Virus record (IMG/VR): IMGVR_UViG_3300034061_001902
Coordinates: 1-37,805 of that record
DNA length: 37,805 nucleotides
Direction: 5' to 3' (one strand)
From: a virus
This document shows positions 1 through 6,400 of the stretch, piece after piece. The notes under the pieces are model-generated. The model saw nothing but the letters and a program-made list of their open reading frames with translations, was not told the origin of the DNA and ran no database searches. Each line of letters begins with the position of its first letter. The first letter of the stretch is position 1. Made by a program: the position numbers and the translations under genes.

Positions 1-81
1 GTAGCCGTCGCCGTCGCCGTAGCCGGAGCCGGAGCCGTAGCCGGAGCCGTAGCCGGAGCCGTAGCCGGAGCCGTAGCCGTC
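1..81 (-). repeat. Left part of GTAGCC/GGAGCC/GTCGCC hexamer array
   Basis: Tandem six-base units of the form GNNGCC (gtagcc, ggagcc, gtcgcc) fill bases 1-81 and resume at the right end of the window. Units differ only at the two bases that set the alternating residue (Tyr, Ser or Asp on the minus strand). The array is coding throughout, so it is a protein repeat and not a terminal redundancy. Confidence 0.95.
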
Positions 82-99
82 ATAAATTTTGGGTTCCAT
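1..99 (-). CDS. Gly-Tyr/Ser/Asp dipeptide-repeat protein, N-terminal part (gene crosses the window ends)
   Basis: This is the first 33 codons of a gene that runs off base 1 and continues, in frame, from base 37805 down to its stop at 37470-37472 (144 residues in all). The ATG at 99-97 shares its A with the TGA of the upstream gene, so the two are probably translationally coupled. A short unique leader (MEPKIY) is followed by strict alternation of Gly with Tyr, Ser or Asp. Gly is always GGC; the other codons are only TAC, TCC or GAC. There is no signal peptide, no charged domain and no known fold. Function is unknown. The composition resembles low-complexity G/S-Y-G/S sequences, so disorder or self-association is possible (inference). 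Confidence 0.75.
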   Translation of the reverse strand, partial: MEPKIYDGYGSGYGSGYGSGYGSGSGYGDGDGY

Positions 100-470
100 C
101 ACTTGCCCCACGATTGGCCGCGCAAGCACTTTTCACCCTTGTTCGACGTTGGGATGATTTCGATTGCCTGCGTAAGAATAACGGTCGGTGTTTCCTCGGA
201 AATCTTCGAGGCTTTATCGACGCCATTCAAAGCCACCTCATGCAGCGTGTTCGCGCCCTGCCATTGCCAGATGCGCTTGGCTTCTGTCAGAACGACCTCC
301 TGGCCATTGCGGGACTTCAAAACGCCCACATGCACGCCCGCCGAATACGTGCGGACAACCACGTATTTTCCGGTGAACTCGCAGCACGACGAAGATTGCG
401 CCGACTGATTGCCGCCGAACATGCACGCCAGTTTCCGGGCTTCTCCGATAGTCAGATCATCAAGGTTCAT
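99..470 (-). CDS. DUF6948-like phage protein
   Basis: 123 residues. The core from about residue 33 (KYVVVRTYSAGVHVG) through the stretch containing VVLTEAKRIWQWQGA to EIIPTS matches, from memory, the phage family DUF6948. The biochemical role of that family is not known. The protein looks soluble, with a mixed beta core and no membrane segment. It lies in the leftward early operon between the HNH gene (4-base gap) and the Gly-rich repeat gene (1-base overlap). The family assignment is by recognition of the conserved core and should be confirmed by a profile search. Confidence 0.75.
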   Translation of the reverse strand: MNLDDLTIGEARKLACMFGGNQSAQSSSCCEFTGKYVVVRTYSAGVHVGVLKSRNGQEVVLTEAKRIWQWQGANTLHEVALNGVDKASKISEETPTVILTQAIEIIPTSNKGEKCLRGQSWGK

Positions 471-474
471 AGGC

Positions 475-897
475 TTATTCCTTTTCTGCTTGAGGGGTAG
501 GGGTAGGGCTTGGCAAGGACGCGCTTAGGCGCGTTGACGCTACAAACTTCTTGCCGGCCTCTGTAGTTGTGATCCACTTCCGCCATAAGCGGTCGGCCAC
601 CTGGAGCATCTTGAACCGATGCCGCATCTCGAATGACTGTTCGCCAATCGAGTGCTGTTCATGGTGATGCCACTCACAGAGCGGAATGGCAAAGTTGTCG
701 CCTGGCTTCATGCCTACGCCGCCATCAGATCCACGGCGCACATGAGCGGCCTGGATTTTACCACCGCATCCCGTGGGGTCGTTCTCAACACAGGCGCAGT
801 TATAGCCGCGAATGTGCTGGAGGAATGACGGGCAACGAATCGGGGCGTCCTCTTTCGGGGCCATCATGCGGGGGCGGGTTCTGCGCTTCGGTATCAA
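475..897 (-). CDS. HNH-type nuclease, Ref/DUF968-like
   Basis: 140 residues. Cysteines at about 22, 34, 36 and 44 precede a block with IQAAHVRRGSDGG, then KPGDNFAIPLC and WHHHEQHS. This His-rich arrangement resembles HNH proteins of the RecA-dependent nuclease Ref / DUF968 type, which cut DNA or help recombination. The likely start is TTG at 897, because a GAGGGAG ribosome site lies 8 bases upstream; the ATGs at 867 and 864 have none. It overlaps the upstream gene by 4 bases and sits next to the ssb-erf-exonuclease cassette, which fits a recombination role. The C-terminal tail is rich in Ser, Pro and Thr. Confidence 0.75.
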   Translation of the reverse strand: MIPKRRTRPRMMAPKEDAPIRCPSFLQHIRGYNCACVENDPTGCGGKIQAAHVRRGSDGGVGMKPGDNFAIPLCEWHHHEQHSIGEQSFEMRHRFKMLQVADRLWRKWITTTEAGKKFVASTRLSASLPSPTPTPQAEKE

Positions 898-1385
898 CGT
901 GCGAACTCCCTCAGTTCAAAGTCAGTGCGGAGCGCGTCAAAGCGGGCGGCGGCTTCGGGGTCGGTGTCGAGGTTTTTCTTCTCTTTGATCGCCAATGTTG
1001 CCTTTAAGATTCGGTTGGCAGATTCGTAACCATCATTCGTTCCGCGCTGTGAGCCCATCACGCCAAGCCATTTCTGAACCTCAACGTCCTGGCACATCAG
1101 GAAGGCAACGCTCGACCGCTTACGCGCAGCCTTCTCGACCGCCACGGGTTCCACGGCCTTCTCTGGAACGGTAGGCGCATTAAGCGCCTCTACGTCCATC
1201 CTCGCCACCGCCACATGCACAGGGTTAGCCCTATCAGGAGCCCCGAACAGTCGGAGGAACTCGTTTGAGTGTTCGATGGGAATGTCGATTGAAATTCTGG
1301 CCACCTTAAATCCGGCCATGAATTTACAATCGACGTAGACCCCTTGCATGACGGCGGGTTTGTCGGTCACTGGGTCACCTATCAA
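894..1385 (-). CDS. Conserved phage protein of unknown function, next to ssb
   Basis: Up to 163 residues. No family recognised. The N-terminal half (to about residue 65) looks like a folded beta-rich domain. An Ala/Pro/Val-rich linker (about 70-90) joins it to a helical C-terminal half with many charged residues. The first possible start is TTG at 1385, overlapping the ssb stop. A GTG at 1370 with an AGGTGA upstream is a good alternative, so the N-terminus is uncertain. Its place directly after ssb in the recombination operon suggests a DNA-linked job, but nothing in the sequence proves it. Confidence 0.7.
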   Translation of the reverse strand: MIGDPVTDKPAVMQGVYVDCKFMAGFKVARISIDIPIEHSNEFLRLFGAPDRANPVHVAVARMDVEALNAPTVPEKAVEPVAVEKAARKRSSVAFLMCQDVEVQKWLGVMGSQRGTNDGYESANRILKATLAIKEKKNLDTDPEAAARFDALRTDFELREFAR

Positions 1386-1771
1386 AAAGGCACGTCATCC
1401 TGGTACATATCGTCGCCACGGGTAGCGCGCCCACGATCCGCCACCGGCTTGTCATCCCGATTGCCGCCGCCGTGGAGTTTCACTTCCATCACCGAAAGCT
1501 CGATCTGACCGCGCGGCTCTTTGGTAGTCTTGTCAGCCCACACTCCAACAACGGGCTCGCCCACGACCTCGACCAGTGAGCCCTTGGAAAGCATTTCCGC
1601 CAACTTGGTAGCGCGCTTGCCGAAGATAGCGCATTTCACCCAATGGCTTTTCTTCTTGTCGCCATACCCGGTGTCGTAGGCCATTGACCAAGAACAGACC
1701 TCTGTTCCGTTGCTGAGTGTTTTCAATTCGGCGTCTTTGCCGAGGCGTCCTGTGCAGATAAATGTGGCCAT
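1382..1771 (-). CDS. ssb: Single-stranded DNA-binding protein
   Basis: 129 residues with a typical bacterial/phage SSB OB fold: an N-terminal strand with GRLGKDAELK, the HWVKCAIFGKRATKLAEMLSKG core, VEVVGEP, and an acidic C-terminal tip ending DDVPF. That tip is the partner-binding peptide of SSBs (consensus DDDIPF). It coats ssDNA during replication and recombination and can recruit host enzymes through the tip. An AGGAG site lies 8 bases before the ATG, inside the end of the erf gene. It is shorter than cellular SSBs because the linker between OB fold and tip is short. Confidence 0.95.
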   Translation of the reverse strand: MATFICTGRLGKDAELKTLSNGTEVCSWSMAYDTGYGDKKKSHWVKCAIFGKRATKLAEMLSKGSLVEVVGEPVVGVWADKTTKEPRGQIELSVMEVKLHGGGNRDDKPVADRGRATRGDDMYQDDVPF

Positions 1772-1782
1772 TTTGATTGCTC

Positions 1783-2439
1783 CTATTCGGCGGCTTGCTT
1801 GGAGTGTTGGCCGACCTTCATGTCGTAAGCAGCGGCGCAGCTTTCGTAGAGTTCCTTGGAGAGGCTCTCCAAGTTGGCCTTGTTGTCATCGTGGAGCTTG
1901 GTCGCGGCCTGGACGTCAGGAGCTTTCGCCATGCGTTCCACGAACTTCTTGGCGAATTCCTCGGGCGTCTTGGCTGTGAGCGTCCACGGAACGTCAGCGG
2001 ACTTCGGAGCGGTCGGTTGCGCGGGCAGGCGTCCGCCGCCATTGCCAGACACGGCAGCGTTGCCATCGTCATCTTCATCGGAGCAGACGCCAAGCGCCGA
2101 CGCCAAGCTGTAACGGCGGGCATATGTGGCGGCCGAGCCGAGCCCCTGCGCGTCCTGCTTGCCGGCAGGAACATAGAGCGGGCCGAACTCCATCCATTGC
2201 CCGGTTTTGTGAACAACGCGGGTAATGACAGTCACACCGCCGTCAGCGTTTCCGACCTCTTGCAGCACCGAAAGTCCGGCCTTTGCAAACGGAACGCGGA
2301 TTGCCTCAAACACGCTGGCAAGGTCGGCATACTTCGACTTGAAGTGCGGGTTGGTCGCGTCTTTGACGGCGGGTTTCATTTCGCCCTGGGCTACGGCAAG
2401 CGCGGCGCAGATGGCGTCGATTGCTTCAGATGTTCTCAT
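1783..2439 (-). CDS. erf: ERF-family single-strand annealing protein
   Basis: 218 residues. The block NPHFKSKYADLASVFEAIR followed by FAKAGLSVLQEV, then a stretch ending QGLGSAATYARRYSLASALGV, is the signature of the ERF recombination family (P22 Erf and relatives), which pairs complementary ssDNA. The C-terminal third is Pro/Lys-rich and less conserved. The start at 2439 is chosen because its ATG overlaps the exonuclease stop (TAATG); the frame is open further upstream but would run into the exonuclease gene. Together with the YqaJ exonuclease and SSB it forms a two-component homologous-recombination system comparable to lambda Red. Confidence 0.93.
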   Translation of the reverse strand: MRTSEAIDAICAALAVAQGEMKPAVKDATNPHFKSKYADLASVFEAIRVPFAKAGLSVLQEVGNADGGVTVITRVVHKTGQWMEFGPLYVPAGKQDAQGLGSAATYARRYSLASALGVCSDEDDDGNAAVSGNGGGRLPAQPTAPKSADVPWTLTAKTPEEFAKKFVERMAKAPDVQAATKLHDDNKANLESLSKELYESCAAAYDMKVGQHSKQAAE

Positions 2440-3287
2440 TACGCGGTTTCCTTCTTTGCTTTGAGTTCCTTGATCGTGCATCCACGACCGTCTTTGACGA
2501 TTTCGATTCCGTGGCCGTAACCGCGGCGCATGTCGGGTTCCATGAGGGCCTTCAGATCCTTTGCGGCCTTCTCAAATTCCTTGGCTTGGTCGCGGAGCAT
2601 CAGCCAATCCGAGGCGCGGACAGCCCATGTGTTATTGGCGCGCATATCAACGTCTCGGGTCGGCGGAACGAGTTCCGGCGCGTTGATGGTCTTGGCCGTG
2701 TCAATCTCGATATCCATCACGACATGGTTCCAGAACACTTGTTCGACCTTGATAAGGTGGGCGATGTAATCCTCGTCGCGCTCGACCTTGCGCCATTCGT
2801 GGCGATCCGAGCCGATGAAAACCGAGAGGTAGCAAGCCTGCGCGCCGTAGACGGCCATGTTGTGCTGTAGCTGGGGGAAGTAGCGCACCAAGGCATCATC
2901 GAACTTGGTGAACGAGTTGCAGTGCTTGCATTCCACAATGTCGATGGCGTCGTTATCGCCACCCGTGAACCCGTCGATATTGGCGCGCATGAACGCATGT
3001 TCGGGGTGGATGTGAGTGCCACCAGGCAGGACCGGCTTGCCGATGGCGTAGGAAAGCCACAGGCGGTTAAGAGGTTCGGTCCATGAGCCCATCTGGACAG
3101 GCAGAACCTTCGTCAGATCGTCGGACGCCTGCCGGCCAAGCTTCTCAAGGCGCAGAACTTCCAGTTCCTCGCGCACGCCCTTTGCGATTTTCACCGCGTC
3201 CGAGCCGCCGACGCCCAGCGCGCGGGCTGAGTGCCAGTCCGGCCCGTGGTCCAGTAGACCCCCCGCTTCCATATCCCCGATGTGCAT
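2439..3287 (-). CDS. YqaJ-type (lambda-exonuclease-like) viral recombinase nuclease
   Basis: 282 residues. PD-(D/E)XK nuclease motifs can be followed: GGSDA (27-31), GSWTEPLNRLW with Glu71, ANIDGF with Asp105, the Glu-Cys-Lys triad at 119-121, and the PQLQHNMAVYG helix (138-148) that closes the active site. The family digests one strand of duplex DNA 5' to 3' and hands the single strand to an annealing protein, here ERF, encoded 1 base downstream. ATGs at 3308 and 3293 also exist. The one at 3287 is preferred because AAGGA lies 7 bases upstream. The C-terminal 60 residues are Lys/Glu-rich and helical. Confidence 0.92.
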   Translation of the reverse strand: MHIGDMEAGGLLDHGPDWHSARALGVGGSDAVKIAKGVREELEVLRLEKLGRQASDDLTKVLPVQMGSWTEPLNRLWLSYAIGKPVLPGGTHIHPEHAFMRANIDGFTGGDNDAIDIVECKHCNSFTKFDDALVRYFPQLQHNMAVYGAQACYLSVFIGSDRHEWRKVERDEDYIAHLIKVEQVFWNHVVMDIEIDTAKTINAPELVPPTRDVDMRANNTWAVRASDWLMLRDQAKEFEKAAKDLKALMEPDMRRGYGHGIEIVKDGRGCTIKELKAKKETA

Positions 3288-3365
3288 GTTCATTTCCTTC
3301 TGTTTCATCGTCGGGGATCGACCCCAACTCGTCAGTGCATCGCAAATTCACGAAGCCGAGCACGG

Positions 3366-3461
3366 CTATACAATCCCAACCAAAGCGCGGAACCAGTACG
3401 GGATCCATCCCCATCTTTTGTGGAACTTCTTACGCATTGGCTTGCCTTCGATGAGACACAT
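3366..3461 (-). CDS. Possible 31-residue basic, aromatic peptide
   Basis: A small frame in the gap before the exonuclease gene. Its C-terminal part (RKKFHKRWGWIPYWFRALV) is very basic and aromatic and could be membrane-active or bind nucleic acid. A second ATG at 3437, with GAAGG 7 bases upstream, would give 23 residues and is perhaps the better start. Orientation and position suit the leftward operon. No homologue is recognised; coding status is uncertain. Confidence 0.4.
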   Translation of the reverse strand: MCLIEGKPMRKKFHKRWGWIPYWFRALVGIV

Positions 3462-3475
3462 GGAAAGAGGTACGC

Positions 3476-3559
3476 TCACGTCACAACCCAAAGGGCAAAG
3501 AACAGACCCATGATGGCCAACAGGCTTAGAAAGTTGCCGGCGACTTGATAGAAGTTCAT
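3476..3559 (-). CDS. 27-residue single-span membrane peptide
   Basis: A mini-protein that is almost entirely one hydrophobic helix (NFLSLLAIMGLFFALWVV) with a short polar start. Its ATG follows the previous gene's TAG after only three bases (TAG GCC ATG). The same TAGGCCATG junction occurs between the two genes just upstream, which supports a real, coupled gene. Function unknown; tiny one-helix proteins of this type in phage early operons are usually uncharacterised. Confidence 0.6.
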   Translation of the reverse strand: MNFYQVAGNFLSLLAIMGLFFALWVVT

Positions 3560-3562
3560 GGC

Positions 3563-3841
3563 CTACTCCGCCGCGTCCAGGCGTGCTTGTGCGTCGTTTA
3601 CAAGGTCGACCCACATCTGAAGTTCTTCGTCTTTCAGTGAGATGCGCCACGTAACATTGTCACGGCGCTTTCCCTCGGGGAGTGCGTCACGCGCTGCGAT
3701 ATCTTCGGCAATCTCGCGGGTGATCCGGTCGCGGTTCATGTTCCCGACGCGGACGCGTTGCTGGTATCCCATGGCGTCCAGCTTGGGGGCCGGATCAATA
3801 GCCGCCAGGATCGGTGCAAAAATCGGATGTACGTTGTTCAT
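3563..3841 (-). CDS. Small conserved phage protein, unknown function
   Basis: 92 residues, soluble, no family recognised. A Pro/Ala N-terminus (HPIFAPILAAIDPAP) is followed by a charged helical stretch (about 35-60) and a C-terminal helix. Its ATG is joined to the preceding stop by TAG GCC ATG. It is the second gene of the leftward early operon, so a function early in infection is likely, but no role can be assigned. Confidence 0.75.
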   Translation of the reverse strand: MNNVHPIFAPILAAIDPAPKLDAMGYQQRVRVGNMNRDRITREIAEDIAARDALPEGKRRDNVTWRISLKDEELQMWVDLVNDAQARLDAAE

Positions 3842-3844
3842 GGC

Positions 3845-4015
3845 CTAGCCCTCAATCCGTTCGCAGCCTGCGCCGCCGCGCCAGACCTGGGTGGCCGCGA
3901 CGAACGCTTTGGTGCGAAGCCACTTGGCCCAATTCTTCGCCTTGCGTTCAGTCTCGAAGTAAGCGGAACGTTCGATTGCGCCGGTCTGGTTGGTAAAGGT
4001 GACTTCGTAGATCAT
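3845..4015 (-). CDS. First gene of the leftward operon, 56-residue protein
   Basis: 56 residues: a short beta start (MIYEVTFTNQTGAIERSAYF), a Lys/Trp-rich helix (ERKAKNWAKWLRTKAF) and a C-terminal turn with WRGGAG. It looks like a compact alpha/beta protein; I recognise the type from phage early regions but know no function. The ATG at 4015 has GGAG about 10 bases upstream and faces the divergent control region, so it is the first product of the leftward promoter. Confidence 0.75.
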   Translation of the reverse strand: MIYEVTFTNQTGAIERSAYFETERKAKNWAKWLRTKAFVAATQVWRGGAGCERIEG

Positions 4016-4165
4016 GTGGGCTGCTCTCCGTCTGTGTGTTCGTGTCCAGAGATTGCGCCTTGTGCAAGCCAGTGTCCAGAACTATTTTGGCTCGCGGTGC
4101 AAAATAATTTGCAACCCCAAAAAAAACCGCTTGCAATCCCTTAGCACAAGGCGCAAGGTTCCGGC
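4016..4165. promoter_or_regulatory. Divergent control region with operator-like repeats
   Basis: This 150-base gap separates the first leftward gene from the first rightward gene (an HTH regulator), so both major promoters should lie here. Visible structure: GTGTCCAGA occurs twice, at 4042-4050 and 4072-4080, 30 bases (about three helical turns) apart. A perfect 13-base inverted pair lies at 4053-4065 (TTGCGCCTTGTGC) and 4144-4156. TTGCAA occurs at 4109-4114 and 4131-4136. The middle is A/T-rich with an A8 run. TTGCAA (4109) with TGCAAT (4132) at a 17-base spacing could be a rightward promoter, but the match is weak. The repeats are likely binding sites for the regulator encoded at 4166 (inference). 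Confidence 0.65.
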
Positions 4166-4375
4166 ATGACATTAGATCAATACCTGACACGCAACAAAAT
4201 GACCGCAACCGAGATGGCTCAGACCCTCGGCCGCGCCATTTCCACAATAACCCGCATCCGTAAGGGTGAAATCAAGCCGGATTTCGACACAATTCAAGAA
4301 CTTGTCGATGTGACGGAAGGCCTGGTTACGCCCAATGACTTTTTTGTGATGCCGGCCAAGAAGACGCGCAAATGA
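4166..4375 (+). CDS. Cro/C1-type helix-turn-helix regulator
   Basis: 69 residues, essentially one XRE-type HTH domain: YLTRNKMTATEMAQTLGRAI, then STITRIRKGEIKPDFDTIQEL, with the turn and recognition helix at about 17-34. Such proteins bind short operator sequences as dimers. It is the first rightward gene, beside the divergent control region with its repeats, so autoregulation and control of the leftward promoter are likely. It is the size of Cro, not of a two-domain CI repressor, and no CI-like partner is present. AAGG lies 7 bases before the ATG. Its stop region (ATGA) leads straight into the hairpin-rich stretch. Confidence 0.9.
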   Translation: MTLDQYLTRNKMTATEMAQTLGRAISTITRIRKGEIKPDFDTIQELVDVTEGLVTPNDFFVMPAKKTRK

Positions 4376-4384
4376 ACCAGACTA

Positions 4385-4675
4385 CCGCGCATGGACCCGC
4401 ACTTGCGCGGCGCTCTCATGGGGTATCAGTCCCCGGCGCTCCCATGAGAGCAACCTTTTCAGACGCGTGCGCTGGCCCCCTGGCCCACGCCGCCCTCGGT
4501 AGTCACTCCGTCCACTGGTCCTCAGCTACCGAGGGCACCCCCATCCGTGATGCCCGGTTGGCATTGGCTGTTTGGCAGGGTCAGTACGCTGCCTGTGATC
4601 GTCTCCACGACTTGAGCGCCCGTTACTTGCAACCGTGTGTAAGCTACCCACGGAAGCCGGTAACGGGCCTTTTTT
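4385..4675 (+). ncRNA. Candidate structured RNA: serial hairpins ending in a terminator
   Basis: About 290 bases with a series of perfect inverted repeats. H0: 4385-4391 with 4404-4410 (7 bp). H1: 4412-4422 with 4441-4451 (11 bp, GCTCTCATGGG). H2: 4465-4469 with 4486-4490, enclosing GGCC/GGCC. H3: 4492-4502 with 4526-4536 (11 bp, GCCCTCGGTAG). Small stems at 4551-4563 and 4574-4593. Last is a 9-bp terminator stem with an inner CCGTG/CACGG hairpin. Two 11-bp perfect stems in succession are not expected from coding sequence. A frame of 101 codons is open here (4372-4677) but its product looks non-biological and it ends in the terminator's T run. Transcription from the HTH gene would pass through the element. 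Possible roles are a regulatory RNA or a cis-acting antitermination (put/nut-like) element. Confidence 0.6.
4618..4675 (+). terminator. Intrinsic terminator with a branched stem
   Basis: GCCCGTTAC (4618-4626) pairs perfectly with GTAACGGGC (4660-4668), followed at once by C and TTTTTT (4670-4675). Inside the long loop CCGTG (4633-4637) pairs with CACGG (4649-4653). The U-run and strong stem fit Rho-independent termination on the plus strand. It would stop transcripts from the HTH gene before the early genes unless antiterminated. Confidence 0.75.
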
Positions 4676-4702
4676 AGGCATAGAACACAAGGGGACGGGG
4701 GA

Positions 4703-4855
4703 ATGTTTAGGACAATCAAGCGTTTCTGGACCCGGTACGTACTACGACGCGAAGCCGCTCGCCTTTCTACAACTGAGCGCGCGGCGCGGGGTGTGGCTCC
4801 GGTTCAACGGATTAACAAAGGCCGTCCCGTTCATGTTCCAGCGGGGAAAAAATAA
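4703..4855 (+). CDS. 50-residue very basic protein
   Basis: 50 residues, with about one third Arg/Lys/His (for example FRTIKRFWTRYVLRREAARL). It has a GGGGACGGGGGA ribosome-site region directly upstream and ends in TAATG, overlapping the VRR-NUC gene by one base. The high charge suggests nucleic-acid binding, but no family is recognised. It is the first gene after the terminator, so its expression would depend on read-through or on a promoter not identified here. Confidence 0.6.
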   Translation: MFRTIKRFWTRYVLRREAARLSTTERAARGVAPVQRINKGRPVHVPAGKK

Positions 4856-5292
4856 TGTCGGCGGGCTTCATGATTCCGGCAGCTAACGTGAAGCGTGCCA
4901 CGGCTAAGAAAGCACGGGCAAATGGGAAGCGGGCGCGTAGACGCCCCGAAGCTCTCATCCAAGAGAGCGTGTGCCAGTACCTTGCCCTTCAGGAGCGCCA
5001 GGGTCGGCTGCTCTGGTTTGCGGTCCCCAATGGTGGATCGCGCAACCTGTTGGAAGCGGTGAACTTGAAGCGGCAAGGAGTTCGCGGGGGCGTTCCAGAC
5101 CTGGTAATCGTGCCCAAGGTCGGACCTGTCTGCTTCATCGAACTCAAATCCAAAGATGGCACGCTGTCCAAGCTGCAAAGCCTCTGGCTTGAGAGCCTGT
5201 CTTTGTACGGATGCCCCGTAGCTGTGTGCCGGTCACTTGATGAGGTTATGCAATTCCTATTCGAGCAGGGCGTTATTCGAGAAGTCTTCTAA
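4855..5292 (+). CDS. VRR-NUC domain nuclease
   Basis: 145 residues. A basic N-terminal tail (11-30) precedes a VRR-NUC fold of the PD-(D/E)XK superfamily: Glu37 in ALIQESVCQYL, the WFAVPNGGSRN turn, VRGGVPDLVIV with Asp82, and FIELKSKDG with Glu96 and Lys98, then LSKLQSLW. Stand-alone VRR-NUC proteins are common in phages and act as structure-specific nucleases, for example on branched or flap DNA. The ATG overlaps the upstream stop. It could help resolve recombination or replication intermediates together with the leftward exonuclease-ERF system (inference). Confidence 0.92.
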   Translation: MSAGFMIPAANVKRATAKKARANGKRARRRPEALIQESVCQYLALQERQGRLLWFAVPNGGSRNLLEAVNLKRQGVRGGVPDLVIVPKVGPVCFIELKSKDGTLSKLQSLWLESLSLYGCPVAVCRSLDEVMQFLFEQGVIREVF

Positions 5293-5353
5293 ACCTACCG
5301 TGCCGGATGCGACGGAAACAGCATTCATTAGCCATCAACACAAGGAAAACCGT

Positions 5354-5593
5354 ATGGCAAAGACAGAAAGAACGACGGACGGCCTACGTCTCGCTTTGTT
5401 CGAAGAACTCGACAATCTTCGTGCCGGCAAGACCACCCCGCAAAAGGCGAGCGCAATGGCCCGATTGGCGTCCACCATCGTCATGGCGAGCAAGCTTGAT
5501 ATTGAATATCAGCGGTTCGTATCTGCCGGCGAAAGCCAGCTGACTGCAGGAAGCCCTCGCGTCCCGAGCCTTAAGCTTGTGAAAGCCGCTTAG
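5354..5593 (+). CDS. Small helical phage protein
   Basis: 79 residues. The ATG has AAGGAA 8 bases upstream; an in-frame earlier start at 5237 would overlap the nuclease and lacks a ribosome site. Mostly helical: TDGLRLALFEELDNLRAGKT, then PQKASAMARLASTIVMASKLD. This pattern is common in small proteins of phage early regions, but I know no function. A 61-base gap in front of it shows no clear promoter. Confidence 0.75.
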   Translation: MAKTERTTDGLRLALFEELDNLRAGKTTPQKASAMARLASTIVMASKLDIEYQRFVSAGESQLTAGSPRVPSLKLVKAA

Positions 5594-6049
5594 GTGATTT
5601 TGCCCCTCCAGCGTTGGCATGACCATCCGGGCGGCGTGTCCTTAGAGGACGCGCTTTTATTGGTTTGGTTGATGCCGGAATGGAATTGGATGCGCGATGA
5701 AGGCGTCCGCGCCGATTCTTTGCTGGAGGGGTTGCCGTCTCGGTTTAGATCGCACGAATTTAGGTTGAGCAAAGACCCAATGTTGCCGAAGCGCGCTGTT
5801 TCAAGCGCCGTGTCGCGCCCGTACGTGAGATGCCAAGCGTGCAATCGCAGAAAAATTGTATGGGCGGTCAATCACACCAGCAAACAGAACCACATACTTG
5901 CCGAGCTTCGCCGCTTTAATTCAGACATTTACGACGCGATTACGGGTCGGACGCACGTTGCTGTGTGTACGTGGTGTTCAAAGAAATACCGCGAAGAACC
6001 AGAGATGTTTTTGGTTCGATTGCTGAAAAAACAGGTCAAGGCCGCATGA
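5594..6049 (+). CDS. Possible zinc-binding protein with paired CxxC motifs
   Basis: 151 residues from a GTG that directly follows the previous stop. The N-terminal half is rich in Trp and acidic residues (LLVWLMPEWNWMRDEG). The C-terminal half holds CQAC (near residue 80) and CTWC (near 126), a four-cysteine spacing that suggests a zinc knuckle. Lys/Arg-rich helices between and after them suggest nucleic-acid contact. Family and role unknown. A later start is possible because the GTG has only a weak ribosome site. Confidence 0.65.
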   Translation: MILPLQRWHDHPGGVSLEDALLLVWLMPEWNWMRDEGVRADSLLEGLPSRFRSHEFRLSKDPMLPKRAVSSAVSRPYVRCQACNRRKIVWAVNHTSKQNHILAELRRFNSDIYDAITGRTHVAVCTWCSKKYREEPEMFLVRLLKKQVKAA

Positions 6050-6174
6050 CCACCTTCTTTGCCAGCGTCGTCATGGGTTACCTCGGCCTCTCAGCCTACA
6101 CGCGGAGAGAGTTTTACAGGCTGCTTGTGGCTTTCCTAACTGGTGCAATCGCTGCTTATCCGTGGGGTGCTTAA
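6046..6174 (+). CDS. 42-residue membrane protein
   Basis: Two short hydrophobic segments (FFASVVMGYLGLSAY and LLVAFLTGAIAAYPWG) flank a basic turn (TRREFYR), a small hairpin-like membrane protein. The ATG overlaps the previous TGA (ATGA) and its TAA overlaps the next ATG (TAATG). Tight coupling on both sides supports it as a real gene. Function unknown. Confidence 0.6.
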   Translation: MTTFFASVVMGYLGLSAYTRREFYRLLVAFLTGAIAAYPWGA

Positions 6175-6269
6175 TGGACCTTCATTCATTTCTCGCCGGC
6201 TTCGCATTTATGGGCTTCCTGATGATGTTCCTGGCCGTGGGTCTAATCATGTGGATGGGCAGACCATGA
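6174..6269 (+). CDS. 31-residue single-span membrane peptide
   Basis: One Phe/Met-rich transmembrane helix (FLAGFAFMGFLMMFLAVG, then LIMWMG). It starts in TAATG with the upstream gene and ends in ATGA with the downstream gene. It is the second of two adjacent mini membrane proteins in the early region. No function is known; too small for family recognition. Confidence 0.55.
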   Translation: MDLHSFLAGFAFMGFLMMFLAVGLIMWMGRP

Positions 6270-6400
6270 CCGTCATCCAATGGATTTATGCCGATCAAGT
6301 CGATGCGTATCTGTCTCAAGGATGGATCGTAACCAAGATGATGGCGCACCACGGCGCGCGTAAAGCAGGGCGCAATTTTATGGCGGTTATAGAGTTATGA
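6266..6400 (+). CDS. 44-residue soluble protein before the helicase
   Basis: 44 residues beginning MTVIQWIYADQVDAYLSQGW and ending NFMAVIEL. It is coupled by 4-base overlaps to the genes on both sides, the downstream one being the helicase. A strand-helix-strand layout is plausible. The form WxYADQVDAYLSQGW recalls small phage proteins that adopt a compact alpha/beta fold, but no role can be assigned. Confidence 0.6.
   Translation: MTVIQWIYADQVDAYLSQGWIVTKMMAHHGARKAGRNFMAVIEL

Noticed and set aside
1777-2520. A 247-codon plus-strand frame opposite erf
   Set aside because: It mirrors the ERF gene, whose protein motifs are clear; the plus-strand product has no recognisable family.
3145-3414. 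An 89-codon minus-strand frame over the start of the exonuclease gene
   Set aside because: It overlaps the strongly supported exonuclease in another frame, and its product is a Gly/Arg-rich shadow.
4372-4677. A 101-codon plus-strand frame overlapping the HTH stop by ATGA
   Set aside because: Its product is a low-likelihood mix of Ala, His, Ser and Arg. The frame coincides with several long perfect hairpins and ends inside the terminator T run; a structured RNA explains it better.
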